From the NCBI GenBank assembly GCA_027026255.1, contig JALVOT010000003.1, forward strand, positions 107,435 through 171,434: DNA of 64,000 nucleotides, in the 5' to 3' direction. The position numbers and the translations under genes are program-made. Each line of letters opens with the position of its first letter. Position 1 is the stretch's first letter. The notes under the pieces are model-generated. The model saw nothing but the letters and a program-made list of their open reading frames with translations, had not been told where the DNA came from and ran no database searches. Below are positions 1 through 8,924 of this stretch, piece after piece. This stretch comes from Caldifarciminota bacterium (GTDB lineage: Bacteria; Hydrothermota; Tepidihabitantia; SM23-42).

Positions 1-1471
1 TGAGCACTGCCAAAGATGTAACAATCTTCATACAAACATACATCGTCCTTTCACAAATTAGAGGACTTGTTCTTCGGGTTATCCAGGGTTCTTCGTGGTC
101 AAAATAGCGATTCGCCTCCTGGGCAATTTTCATCACCTCCTGGAGTGCGCTTTTAAACTCAAAATGTTCTATCTTCTCACCAATAATCTGTGGTGCCTTA
201 TGCAGCATTCCGATAATACGATTATCATAATCACTAAAAGTGGATGCCGTCGGCACCGAGGAATTATAATACTTTTTAATAAAGGTGAGGGTGCGATTTA
301 TAAAATTACCAAGGATATCGGCAAGTTCATTATTATGCCATACCTGAAAATCACGCCAGGTAAAATCGGCATCCCGGGACTCTGGGGCGTTGCGGGTGAG
401 TGCATATCTTAATGAATCTGGAGAAAATTCCCGCAGATATTCTGGAAGCCATATCGCATAATTCTTTGAAGTGGAAAGTTTTCTCCCTTCCAGGGTAAGA
501 AACTGATTCGCCGGAATCTCCGCAGGCAGAATATAATCTCCGTAAGCCATCAGCATGGCTGGCCAGATAAGGGTATGAAATACAATATTATCCTTACCGA
601 TAAAATGGATTAATTTTGTATCTTTATCCAGCCAGTATTCCTTCCATAAATCAGGTTCTCCCTTTTTCTCAGCCCACTCCATAGTTGAGGAAATATAGCC
701 AATGGGCGCATCAAACCAGACATATAATACCTTACCCTGAACCCCATCAAGTGGCACCGGCACCCCCCAGGACATATCACGGGTTATCGGCCGATCTGCA
801 AGGCCTTCTTTCAACCAGCCCTTGATAAATGTCAAAACCGTTCCCTTCCAGTCTTTCTTCTGTTCAATCCAGTCAGAAAGTTTCTTTTGAAATTGAGAAA
901 GTTTAAAATACCAATGTTTGGTCTGTTTCGGAATTGGCGTTTCACCACAAATCAAACAGCGGGGTTCGATTAACTCAAATGGTTCGAGCCAGTGTCCGCA
1001 GGCCTCGCATTGATCTCCCCGGGCATTATCCGCACCACACTTTGGGCACTTTCCGGTAATATAGCGGTCCGGTAAAAATCTCCTGCACCCCGGGCAGAAA
1101 AACTGCCTGACCTCCTTTTCGTAGATATATCCCTTATTATATATTTTCAAAAAGAAATTCTGGGCAAGACGGTGATGCAACGGCAATGTAGTCCGGGAAA
1201 AGTTATCAAAGTAAATACCGAAATCGACAAATGATTTCTTTATCGATTCATAATAATGGTCAACAATCTCCTGGGGTGTCTTATTTTCTTTCTCAGCACT
1301 TATCGTCACCGGCACGCCGTGCTCATCTGTGCCGCAGATATGTATTACATTGCGTTTCTTCAATCGTTGATAACGCACATATATATCAGCTGGCAGATAA
1401 CATCCGGCAAGATGTCCAAGATGGATATCACCATTGGCATAGGGCAGGGCGCTTGTTACCAATAACCTCAT
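1..1471 (-). CDS. metG: Methionyl-tRNA synthetase, 3' end outside window
   Basis: Charges tRNA-Met with methionine in the cytoplasm. Reading the minus strand from the ATG at 1471 gives an open frame to the window edge (about 490 codons) with no stop, so the C-terminus is missing. The start carries the class I signature LPYANGDIHLGH. A zinc-knuckle insertion holds four CxxC pairs (CPGC, CPKC, CEAC, CLIC). The KMSKS-equivalent loop reads KLSTSKN. The gene lies 17 bp downstream of the membrane glycosyltransferase gene and is probably cotranscribed with it. Any C-terminal tRNA-binding domain would lie beyond position 1. Family assignment is secure. Confidence 0.95.
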   Translation of the reverse strand, partial: MRLLVTSALPYANGDIHLGHLAGCYLPADIYVRYQRLKKRNVIHICGTDEHGVPVTISAEKENKTPQEIVDHYYESIKKSFVDFGIYFDNFSRTTLPLHHRLAQNFFLKIYNKGYIYEKEVRQFFCPGCRRFLPDRYITGKCPKCGADNARGDQCEACGHWLEPFELIEPRCLICGETPIPKQTKHWYFKLSQFQKKLSDWIEQKKDWKGTVLTFIKGWLKEGLADRPITRDMSWGVPVPLDGVQGKVLYVWFDAPIGYISSTMEWAEKKGEPDLWKEYWLDKDTKLIHFIGKDNIVFHTLIWPAMLMAYGDYILPAEIPANQFLTLEGRKLSTSKNYAIWLPEYLREFSPDSLRYALTRNAPESRDADFTWRDFQVWHNNELADILGNFINRTLTFIKKYYNSSVPTASTFSDYDNRIIGMLHKAPQIIGEKIEHFEFKSALQEVMKIAQEANRYFDHEEPWITRRTSPLICERTMYVCMKIVTSLAVL

Positions 1472-1488
1472 AGGCTCATTATAGATAA

Positions 1489-2874
1489 TTACAATTGAAA
1501 GTCAAGGCTTCGATTTTTTGAATCATTTTTTTGAAATTCGATACGCCAGATTGAAAAGAAAACCGGTTTTTGTATTTCATATATCTTCTTCTTCTCAGGA
1601 ATCTGATTGGTAATAAATAAAAATTTCTCTTTACTGTCCTCATCACGGGCAAGACAGGCAAGATAAATATTACGGCCATTTAGTCTTGCCGACTTCAGAG
1701 AATCGATAGGCTGCCAGGGAATATATCCAAGATATGGATTGATAAGTTCGTAGATATCTTTATTACAGTAGACACAATCAGCATCCTCAAGGTAATGATA
1801 GACCAGACCCTGGTAATCCATCAGCTGATGTAGATATCGATTGTGCTTAAATTGTGAAAATATTGACGAAATAAAAAGAAGGATTATTGCCGGTTTAATT
1901 AAAACTTTCACAAACGATTTTCTATTTAAGGTGTGGATATACGGGATAAGTAATAAGGGAACAATCGGCAGCATATAGCGCTGTCCACGGATAACCGATT
2001 CAAAAAAATTATTGCCGGTATCAATAAAACATTGACAGGAATAACCAATGACAAAAACTAACGAAGGCAGGACAAAATACCATTTTTTCTTAATGCAGGA
2101 AAATAATGCAGCAATCAGAAGAAATGGGTATAGGACATTAAGTGAAATAACATAATTAAGCAGCATTTTTCCGAAACAGTCACACCCGAATCCGGTTCCG
2201 GTAATTGCAAAAGGTCCGAGCAGATTTTCAAAGATTAAAAGATTATAAAAAAGAAGAGGGATAAGCATAATAATAAAACCCAATAAAAGATTCTTAAAAG
2301 CCCCGAAATCTTTTTTCAACAACAAAATTGCACAAAAAACTATCCCGAGAGCCAGTGACGGGTAGCGAATCCAGACGCCAAAACCCAGGATTAAACCCGA
2401 CCATAAATATTTATTCTTGATAAAAAGATAGACCGCAATCAGTGTGCACACGGTTGCCGGGACATCACTCATCAATGTCCTTGAATAAATCAATAAAGAA
2501 GGATGAAATAGAAAAAGGAGACCATAAAACGACGGTAAATGAAATTCACGCAGTAATTTAATAAACACCCAGAGTCCGATGATCATCAATATGTATCCCC
2601 GTAAGAATACCCAGCGCCAGTTTATCAGGGTAAAAGGAAGAAGTAGTAATGCATTTCCCGGCGGATACTTCGATATGTAATGTTCTCCGGTATTAATGCC
2701 GGTAGCAACTTTCTCCATACCCAGCTGGTCATAGAAAATTTTTGTATGGCTAAACATATAAGCAGTACTGAGATATCCCGCCTCATCAATAATTGCATAA
2801 GTTGGCGGATAAAAAATAAAATAGGTGGCGGTAAAGAGAACAATGCCCAGTATCAAAAAAAAGAGATTCCTCAC
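1489..2874 (-). CDS. GT39/ArnT-like membrane glycosyltransferase
   Basis: A 461-residue polytopic membrane protein resembling dolichyl-phosphate-mannose-type mannosyltransferases (GT-C fold). About ten hydrophobic segments are visible. An acidic pair (IDEAGYL, near residue 30) sits in the first extracytoplasmic loop, where this family keeps its catalytic Asp/Glu. It probably transfers a sugar from a polyprenyl-phosphate donor to protein or lipid on the outer face of the membrane; the acceptor cannot be told. The start is GTG. A TTGACA-16-TATACT promoter ends 8 nt before it, so the transcript should be leaderless. metG follows in the same operon. Confidence 0.7.
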   Translation of the reverse strand: MRNLFFLILGIVLFTATYFIFYPPTYAIIDEAGYLSTAYMFSHTKIFYDQLGMEKVATGINTGEHYISKYPPGNALLLLPFTLINWRWVFLRGYILMIIGLWVFIKLLREFHLPSFYGLLFLFHPSLLIYSRTLMSDVPATVCTLIAVYLFIKNKYLWSGLILGFGVWIRYPSLALGIVFCAILLLKKDFGAFKNLLLGFIIMLIPLLFYNLLIFENLLGPFAITGTGFGCDCFGKMLLNYVISLNVLYPFLLIAALFSCIKKKWYFVLPSLVFVIGYSCQCFIDTGNNFFESVIRGQRYMLPIVPLLLIPYIHTLNRKSFVKVLIKPAIILLFISSIFSQFKHNRYLHQLMDYQGLVYHYLEDADCVYCNKDIYELINPYLGYIPWQPIDSLKSARLNGRNIYLACLARDEDSKEKFLFITNQIPEKKKIYEIQKPVFFSIWRIEFQKNDSKNRSLDFQL

Positions 2875-2882
2875 GGCCTTAA

Positions 2883-2910
2883 AGTATATCGCTATTTATC
2901 AGGGTGTCAA
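2883..2910 (-). promoter_or_regulatory. Promoter of the GT39-like gene
   Basis: On the minus strand TTGACA (2910-2905), a 16-bp spacer and TATACT (2888-2883). The GTG start at 2874 is 8 nt downstream, leaving no room for a ribosome binding site. Confidence 0.75.
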
Positions 2911-3049
2911 TAACGAATTAAGAATTTTTCATTCCATCAGGAGCAGGGGAAATTCCGGGATAAAGGATACAAAGAAAAGCTGCACTGTAACTTATATATC
3001 TCTCAAACAATCAGGACAAAAAGTGAAGGGAAACAGCCATTTCGAACTC

Positions 3050-3077
3050 TTGACATTTCGACAAGAATGATTATAAT
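3050..3077 (+). promoter_or_regulatory. Promoter of the metallophosphoesterase gene
   Basis: TTGACA (3050-3055), a 16-bp spacer and TATAAT (3072-3077). The ATG at 3086 is 8 nt downstream, which predicts a leaderless mRNA. Confidence 0.8.
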
Positions 3078-3085
3078 TTGATATT

Positions 3086-4456
3086 ATGAAAAACATTAAT
3101 AAAGTAATGGTTGGGATTCTCTTTGTCAGCCTGGGGTTTTGTTTTGGGCCGTTTGACAGTAACCCATACTTAACCCCAAGCTCAACCCCTGAGACATCGG
3201 TTTGGGTCAACTGGAATACTTCATCTCAGGGACCCACGGTCGTTGCCTATGGGGTCAGTCCATCTCTGGGTGATACTGTGCGTGTCAGCGGCACGACAAA
3301 TTATCACCATGCATTAATCACCGGTCTTACACCAAATACCAGATACTACTATAAAATTATTCCTGGAGGCAGCCTGAGACATTTCCGGACCTTTGCAAAC
3401 ACTGATTCATTTAAATTTATTGCCTTTGGAGATACACGGTCCGATTCCGCCAATCACCAGCGGGTTATCAACCGTATGACTCATTATGATTTCTCTCTCT
3501 TAACCCATTCTGGTGATCTGGTCAGCCGAGGTTATAATGAATGGCACTGGCAGACCTTTTTTAATTGTGAGGATACTGTTATTAGTTACAAACAATTCCT
3601 GCCGGCGATAGGTAATCACGAATATCCATATTGGCCTTTTGAGACATTATTCGCCCTTCCCGGCAACGGCAGGTATTACTCGGTCAATTACGGAAATGCC
3701 CATTTTGTCACCCTCAATACCCAGGAAAATCTTTCTGGTTCACAAAAGACCTGGCTTATTAATGACCTTGATAATGCAAACAATAATTCTAATATAGACT
3801 GGATTATCGTTACCCTTCACCGTCCGCCTTATTCTTCCAGTGGTCATGGCAGTCAGATGGATGTAAGGAATACCTGGTGTCCGATTTTTGAGAGTCATAA
3901 GGTTGACCTTGTTTTTTGCGGACATGACCATGACTATGAAAGAACCGTGCCGATAAACGGTGTTGTCTATGTTGTGACTGGTGGTGGAGGAGCACCCTTA
4001 TACAATGCTGGTTCAAGTTCCTGGACTGCGTATTCAAGGTCGATTTATCATTTTTGCCATCTGACTATTGAAGACAGGAAATTGACGATGCGGGCGATTG
4101 ATCGCTATGGTAATGTGTTTGATACCCTGGTTATCGACAAAACGGCTGCTGTGAAAGAGAAGAAAAACAATAATATCAACTATCTAAGGACAAACATTCA
4201 GCCCAATCCTTTTGTTGACAGAGTTATCATAAGGTGGTCGCCGGTGTTTAATAAAGATGTGAGGGTAAGTATTTTTGACTGCTGCGGTCGTTTGTGTAAG
4301 ACAATCGGTGATATATCATCTAAGGGTTCGATTCGTGAGGTTGTCTGGGACGGCAACGGTCGGGATGGAAGGCCGGTTGAGCCGGGTGTTTACTTCTTGA
4401 CCATTGAAACCGACGAAGGCAGAGCGGTAAAGAAAATTATAAAGCTCAGAAAATAG
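3086..4456 (+). CDS. Secreted purple-acid-phosphatase-like metallophosphoesterase
   Basis: A 456-residue exported protein. An N-terminal signal peptide (about residues 1-22) precedes a fibronectin-III-like domain (about 30-105), as in purple acid phosphatases. The calcineurin-like metal-binding motifs follow in order: GDTR (near 115), SGDLV, GNHEY (near 176), TLHRPPY and GHDHDYER (near 280). These are the expected dinuclear metal ligands, so hydrolysis of phosphate esters outside the cytoplasm is likely. The last 80 residues form a FlgD-like/type-A sorting domain ending in VYFLTI and a basic tail, suggesting cell-surface delivery. The substrate is unknown. A strong palindrome follows the gene. 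Confidence 0.85.
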   Translation: MKNINKVMVGILFVSLGFCFGPFDSNPYLTPSSTPETSVWVNWNTSSQGPTVVAYGVSPSLGDTVRVSGTTNYHHALITGLTPNTRYYYKIIPGGSLRHFRTFANTDSFKFIAFGDTRSDSANHQRVINRMTHYDFSLLTHSGDLVSRGYNEWHWQTFFNCEDTVISYKQFLPAIGNHEYPYWPFETLFALPGNGRYYSVNYGNAHFVTLNTQENLSGSQKTWLINDLDNANNNSNIDWIIVTLHRPPYSSSGHGSQMDVRNTWCPIFESHKVDLVFCGHDHDYERTVPINGVVYVVTGGGGAPLYNAGSSSWTAYSRSIYHFCHLTIEDRKLTMRAIDRYGNVFDTLVIDKTAAVKEKKNNNINYLRTNIQPNPFVDRVIIRWSPVFNKDVRVSIFDCCGRLCKTIGDISSKGSIREVVWDGNGRDGRPVEPGVYFLTIETDEGRAVKKIIKLRK

Positions 4457-4490
4457 GGTTCGCAGCACTGAATCGCTGCATTATATTCAG

Positions 4491-4525
4491 ATGCCCTCTT
4501 TGTTTTTTAAAAACAAAGAGGGCAT
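4491..4525. terminator. Palindromic hairpin, likely terminator
   Basis: Two 17-nt perfectly complementary arms (starting ATGCCCTCTTTG) around a single central base. The inner part is A/T and probably forms the loop. It lies 34 bp after the phosphoesterase stop codon. A run of six T occurs 14 nt further on rather than directly after the stem, so termination is likely but not textbook. Confidence 0.55.
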
Positions 4526-4551
4526 TCTGGTAAATTCTGTTTTTTGAAGAC

Positions 4552-4650
4552 AATAATCCGGTGGGACTACAATCAAATTCCTCAAGAAATTATAATGCCT
4601 GATTTCAACCATCTGATTTTGATTAAACCAACCCATTCGCCCGGATTATT
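4552..4650. repeat. 10-bp inverted repeat, 79 bp apart
   Basis: AATAATCCGG at 4552-4561 is perfectly complementary to CCGGATTATT at 4641-4650, which runs into TTTTT. It lies in the otherwise featureless gap before the pal promoter. Its role is unknown and it could be chance. Confidence 0.3.
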
Positions 4651-4669
4651 TTTGACTTAATTCGGGTTA

Positions 4670-4697
4670 TTGACAGCACTATTATTATATATATAAT
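4670..4697 (+). promoter_or_regulatory. Promoter of the pal-tol operon
   Basis: TTGACA (4670-4675), 16 bp, TATAAT (4692-4697). A GAGGAGG ribosome binding site at 4706-4712 precedes the ATG at 4718, so this transcript has a short conventional leader. Confidence 0.8.
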
Positions 4698-4717
4698 CTG
4701 ATGATGAGGAGGTTTTT

Positions 4718-5221
4718 ATGTTCAAACCCAGAATAATATTTCCATTATTTTTAGCAGCCTTTCTTTTTTGGGGATGTCCCAAAAAACAGGTCGTGAAAGG
4801 AAAAGCCAAACCTGTCCCTGAGGAAGAGGTTGTAGAAAAGGTGATCGCACCTGAAGAAACACTTCAGCAGACCGCCCCTGAGATTCCGGAACGCCCCGAG
4901 CTTAAACTGGAACGAATATTCTTTGACTTTGACAAATCCGATATTAGAGAAGACGCCGCAACGGGATTAAAAAAGAATGCTGAAATGTTAAAACTATATC
5001 CTGAAGTAAAGATTATCATTGAAGGTCACTGCTGTCGCATCGGCACAGCTGAATATAACCTTGCCCTGGGCGAAAGGCGGGCAAAGGCAGCCCGGGATTA
5101 TCTTTTGATGCTGGGCATCACTCCGGACCGAATGTCCATTGTAAGTTATGGTGAAGAACGGCCATTGGATCCCAATAACCTGCCCAGGAATCGAAGGTGT
5201 GAATTCGTTATAAAAAAATAG
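4718..5221 (+). CDS. pal: Peptidoglycan-associated lipoprotein Pal
   Basis: An outer-membrane lipoprotein that should tether the envelope to peptidoglycan and interact with TolB. The 167 residues comprise a lipoprotein signal ending at Cys20 (FLFWGC), a charged linker and an OmpA-like domain (about 65-167) starting FFDFDKSDI and containing a conserved RRAKAARDYL helix. The peptidoglycan-binding loop is unusual. Where the family has GH(T/C)D, the sequence reads EGHCCRIGT, with Cys106 in place of the aspartate expected to bind diaminopimelate. First gene of the pal-cpoB-tolQRAB operon. Confidence 0.9.
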   Translation: MFKPRIIFPLFLAAFLFWGCPKKQVVKGKAKPVPEEEVVEKVIAPEETLQQTAPEIPERPELKLERIFFDFDKSDIREDAATGLKKNAEMLKLYPEVKIIIEGHCCRIGTAEYNLALGERRAKAARDYLLMLGITPDRMSIVSYGEERPLDPNNLPRNRRCEFVIKK

Positions 5222-5233
5222 CCTGGCTAATTG

Positions 5234-5923
5234 ATGTCAAAGCAGAAAATATTCTATATTCTTCTCCTTCTGGTATTGATATATAGCCGATGTTTTAACC
5301 GCGCCCGATTCAATAACTTCAACTGGCAGCTGGACAGTCTAAAATATTATACAAAAAGGATAGACAGTCTATCAAGGATGCATTCGAATCAATTGAATCA
5401 ATTACGGACTGACTTTTATCAAAAGTCGAATGAACTTTCTGATAAGATAGAAATGCTCAATTCCCGATTCAGTGATATGGAGTTCCGTCTCAACCGCATC
5501 TATGAAAGGATTGGTTCGCAGAAAACCGCACCGGCAGATACTGAAACTCAGGTCAATCCTGAGGCAAGGCTCATCTATGAATCTGCCTATGTCAGTTATG
5601 TTAAAGGCAGTTATAAAGAGGCAATCGATGGATTCAAATCATTCCTGAAAATTAATCCGGAATCACCCCTCTCTGACAATGCCCTTTACTGGATCGGCGA
5701 ATCATACAATGCCTTAGGAAAACTACAGGATGCGGCAAATACATTTAAAAAACTAATAAATAAATATCCTCAGAGTAATAAAATTCCATCGGCATATTAT
5801 AAACTGGGACTAATCTACGAAAACGGCGGTAAGAAAAAAACCGCTATCTACTATTACACAAAACTGATCAACAAATTCCCCAATTCTCCTGAGGCTTCAT
5901 TGGTTAAGGAAAAATTAAAATGA
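5234..5923 (+). CDS. cpoB: CpoB/YbgF-like TPR protein
   Basis: A 229-residue periplasmic coordinator associated with Tol-Pal. A hydrophobic signal segment is followed by a coiled coil (about 30-85) rich in Leu/Ile heptads, then by TPR repeats (about 105-229) with the YbgF pattern, including GSYKEAIDGFKSFL. The ATG at 5234 is preferred over the in-frame TTG three bases earlier. YSRC in the signal region is a poor lipobox because Arg precedes the Cys, so it is probably soluble. Its stop overlaps the tolQ start by 4 bp. Confidence 0.8.
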   Translation: MSKQKIFYILLLLVLIYSRCFNRARFNNFNWQLDSLKYYTKRIDSLSRMHSNQLNQLRTDFYQKSNELSDKIEMLNSRFSDMEFRLNRIYERIGSQKTAPADTETQVNPEARLIYESAYVSYVKGSYKEAIDGFKSFLKINPESPLSDNALYWIGESYNALGKLQDAANTFKKLINKYPQSNKIPSAYYKLGLIYENGGKKKTAIYYYTKLINKFPNSPEASLVKEKLK

Positions 5924-6621
5924 ATATCTTTAAAATCTTTATGGAATCGAGTATCACCGCCCAGATTATTATGATTGTGCTGATTATCTTTTCGATATGG
6001 TCCTGGGCAATCTTCTTTAAGAAACTGTTTGAATTTGCAAGATTTAAAAGCCGTGCCCGCCATTTCTTATCAACCTACCGCCTATATAATAGTATCAGCG
6101 AATTAAATAATTTAGGACATCTTTTGAACAATAATGCATACGGCAGAATCTTAAGAAATGGGCTTGAAGAATTTAAAAAGTTAAGACTCATAAATATCCA
6201 TAACCCGAACTCACCCGATGCCGAAAAAAAAGAAAAAACCACAGCCGAACTTTCCGATAATATTCGTTTGGTGATGGAAAGAGCAAAGATTTCTGAACTA
6301 TCAGAACTTGAAAGTTCCTTACCGATTTTAGGAACATTTGTGAGCGTCAGTCCATTTCTGGGCCTCCTGGGAACGGTCTGGGGAGTAATGGAGGCATTCT
6401 TCGATATCCGTGCCCGGGGTTCTGCCCACATTACAATCGTTGCTCCCGGGATATCCGATGCCCTGATCACCACGGTCTATGGTTTAATGGTGGCAATCCC
6501 CGCCCTCATATTTTATAATATATTTAGAACCCGGGTAAATCGACACAGCGGTGAAATCGACCGATTTATCAATGAAGTATTTGTCCGTCTTCGCAAGGCC
6601 CTGATCACCGGGCAGCAATGA
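5920..6621 (+). CDS. tolQ: TolQ/ExbB proton-channel protein
   Basis: The inner-membrane subunit that converts proton-motive force into motion with TolR. The 233 residues contain one N-terminal transmembrane helix, a cytoplasmic domain and two C-terminal helices. The family signature PFLGLLGTVWGVMEAF lies near residue 147, and the last helix carries ALITTVYGLMVAIPALI. Coupled by an ATGA overlap to cpoB and tolR. Confidence 0.92.
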   Translation: MNIFKIFMESSITAQIIMIVLIIFSIWSWAIFFKKLFEFARFKSRARHFLSTYRLYNSISELNNLGHLLNNNAYGRILRNGLEEFKKLRLINIHNPNSPDAEKKEKTTAELSDNIRLVMERAKISELSELESSLPILGTFVSVSPFLGLLGTVWGVMEAFFDIRARGSAHITIVAPGISDALITTVYGLMVAIPALIFYNIFRTRVNRHSGEIDRFINEVFVRLRKALITGQQ

Positions 6622-7016
6622 ACACAAAAGGACTGCTTTCTGAAATCAACATAACCTCACTCGCCGATGTAAGTATTACATTGCTCGTGATATTTATGAT
6701 TACTGCACCAATGATGACTCCGGGTATCGATGTAAATCTGCCCAGAACCGATGCCTCACTGCCTCATGATGAAGCCGGCATAACAATTTCTATAGACCGG
6801 GATAGAGTGATATTCATTGAAAACCGCCGTGTTGCTCTCAAGAATCTCGAAACAGCATTAAAGACACACCTCAGTAAAAAACCTCCCGGTATAATCGTCT
6901 ATCTCAGGGCCGATAAAAAAGTAGATTACGGCTTTATTGTTGAGGTTATAGGAAGATTAAGAAAGGCGGGTGTCAAAGAGTTAGGATTGGTCGCCGAAAT
7001 CCCCGGGAATGAATAG
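6618..7016 (+). CDS. tolR: TolR/ExbD biopolymer transport protein
   Basis: A 132-residue partner of TolQ. A single N-terminal transmembrane helix begins ITSLADVSITLLVIFMITAP and contains the conserved pore aspartate (Asp17). A periplasmic domain of normal length follows. Overlaps tolQ by 4 bp and the next gene by 8 bp. Confidence 0.92.
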   Translation: MNTKGLLSEINITSLADVSITLLVIFMITAPMMTPGIDVNLPRTDASLPHDEAGITISIDRDRVIFIENRRVALKNLETALKTHLSKKPPGIIVYLRADKKVDYGFIVEVIGRLRKAGVKELGLVAEIPGNE

Positions 7017-7620
7017 ATTCTATTTTATATCAATCTTCTTTCATACCGTAATAATCGGCAGCGCACTCTTTATCAACCGTTCAAACTCCAGACCCCTGCC
7101 GGAATTCAAGGTCTATAAAGTCAGGCTTGCACCATTACCACAACCAAAAATTCAAAACTCCCGGGAAGCCGCAGAAACCATAAAGAAATCTTCACCGAAA
7201 AAAGAAAAGAGTCCACCCTTAAAAAAATCCAGGAAGAAAAAGAAAAGGGTTAAAAAGAAACAAAAAAAAGTGAAAGAAAAGGTCAAGGCTGGGCTGCCTG
7301 ATATAAAACCCAGGATAATGACCGGTAGCGGTCGGGGTTTTACATATTCCTATTACCTGAATATAATGTTGAACAAAATAAATTATAATTGGCACAATCC
7401 GTACAAAGGCAGGGATGTTGGGCTGAAGGCGGTCGTCTATTTTGAGGTTTCCAAAGATGGCACAATCTATGATGTCCGTATTGAAGAAGGCTCTGGCGAC
7501 GACCTCTATAATGAAATGGCAATCAGGGCAATTACGAGCACAAAAAAACTGCCTCCTCTTCCCCGGGAATTCGCCAATGATTATCTTAAGGTTCATTTAG
7601 AATTCCTCACTGCGCGATGA
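7009..7620 (+). CDS. tolA: TonB/TolA-family energy transducer
   Basis: A 203-residue protein with one N-terminal transmembrane helix (about 4-22), a very lysine-rich and proline-containing spacer (about 45-90), and a C-terminal TonB-type domain (about 108-203) with the YFEVSKDGTIYDVRI strand pattern. Between tolR and tolB it takes the TolA position. The C-terminal domain looks more like TonB than enterobacterial TolA, so the symbol is by position. Confidence 0.75.
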   Translation: MNRFYFISIFFHTVIIGSALFINRSNSRPLPEFKVYKVRLAPLPQPKIQNSREAAETIKKSSPKKEKSPPLKKSRKKKKRVKKKQKKVKEKVKAGLPDIKPRIMTGSGRGFTYSYYLNIMLNKINYNWHNPYKGRDVGLKAVVYFEVSKDGTIYDVRIEEGSGDDLYNEMAIRAITSTKKLPPLPREFANDYLKVHLEFLTAR

Positions 7621-8855
7621 ATTTTATTATTAATATCAAAAGGATTACTATAGTAGCCGTGTTTGCCCTGACAATAAGGGCACAGGAGGTCTATCTGAGG
7701 CTTACCGATTACGGAGGCGGTAAGATTAATATAGCAGTTTTACCCTTTACTACTAAAGCCGCTTCTGATAAACTATTCACCCGGCTAAAAAATATTGAAG
7801 GTATTATCAAAAATGATTTAGAATATTCGTTATACTTCAATATCCTATCTGATACATCACTATTTTCAAATTCTGAAAGTCAATCAGTCTATTTAACAGG
7901 AAATGCCACCCCGGATTCCATAAAAATTACCATCAAGGATTTTTCCAGCAAAAAGATAATCCATACACAATCCTACAAACTTACCAAACCAAGAGAAACC
8001 GCCCACAAGATTTCTGATGATATTGTCGCAATACTCACCGGTGAAAAGGGAATCGCCCAGACAAAAATCATCTTCTCCTGTATAACCAATCGTGGTAAAC
8101 AACTGGCGATCATCGATTATGACGGCTTCAACTTTACCTTACTCACCGACAAAAACAACTATTATCTTTTTCCCGCCTGGGCACCGGATTGCCAGAGGAT
8201 TCTATTTTCCACCTATGCCCGAGATCGTCTGAATATCTATTTATATAAATTGTCAAATCGAGAAATATCCCTGGTCTCTTCATTTCGTGGACTGAATTTT
8301 GCGCCCTGCTGGTCACCCGACGGTTCCCGGATATGCCTCAGCCTGACCAAGGACGGCAATGCAGAAATCTACATCCTCGATTTAGATTCAAAAAAACTGC
8401 GTCGGCTTACGCATAATCAGGCAATCGATACATCACCAACATTTTCCCCCAACAGTCGAGAGATTGCCTTTGTTTCCGACCGCGCCGGCAATCCCCAGAT
8501 TTATATTATGGATATCTACGGAAGTAATGTTCGCCGCCTTACATATCACGGCACTTATAATACATCACCGGCCTGGTCACCAAGAGGAGATATTATCGCC
8601 TATGTCTCCCGGGAAAAAGATAATACCCAGCAGATTTACATTACTGACCCGGATGATTATGCCCCGGTTCGACTGACGCAAAACGGTGATAATGAAGAAC
8701 CATCCTGGTCTCCGGATGGCCTGCACATTGTCTTTTCTTCAAACCGCAGCGGCCAGTATGAACTTTATACTATGAACTGGGATGGTTCACGACCGCGAAA
8801 ACTCACCCACGACATCGTCGCTAACGCCCCGGACTGGTCTCCATTTGTAAAATAA
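7617..8855 (+). CDS. tolB: TolB beta-propeller protein
   Basis: A 412-residue periplasmic protein. An N-terminal signal and a TolB-N-like domain (to about 140) are followed by at least five WD40-like/PD40 repeats with the (S/A)PxWSPDG and IYIMDxxG patterns. TolB binds Pal and the transducer C-terminus. Overlaps the tolA stop as ATGA and ends the operon. No strong terminator is visible in the 69 bp before the convergent gene. Confidence 0.9.
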   Translation: MNFIINIKRITIVAVFALTIRAQEVYLRLTDYGGGKINIAVLPFTTKAASDKLFTRLKNIEGIIKNDLEYSLYFNILSDTSLFSNSESQSVYLTGNATPDSIKITIKDFSSKKIIHTQSYKLTKPRETAHKISDDIVAILTGEKGIAQTKIIFSCITNRGKQLAIIDYDGFNFTLLTDKNNYYLFPAWAPDCQRILFSTYARDRLNIYLYKLSNREISLVSSFRGLNFAPCWSPDGSRICLSLTKDGNAEIYILDLDSKKLRRLTHNQAIDTSPTFSPNSREIAFVSDRAGNPQIYIMDIYGSNVRRLTYHGTYNTSPAWSPRGDIIAYVSREKDNTQQIYITDPDDYAPVRLTQNGDNEEPSWSPDGLHIVFSSNRSGQYELYTMNWDGSRPRKLTHDIVANAPDWSPFVK

Positions 8856-8924
8856 CCCATCTATTCAGCAAAAATCGTTTTATCATAAAATTCCGATTGC
8901 CAGGAACATTATCACTGCACCTTT

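Noticed and set aside
4701..4736. 12-codon leaderless ORF before pal
   Set aside because: It overlaps the ribosome binding site and start of pal in another frame and has no notable composition. Probably chance.
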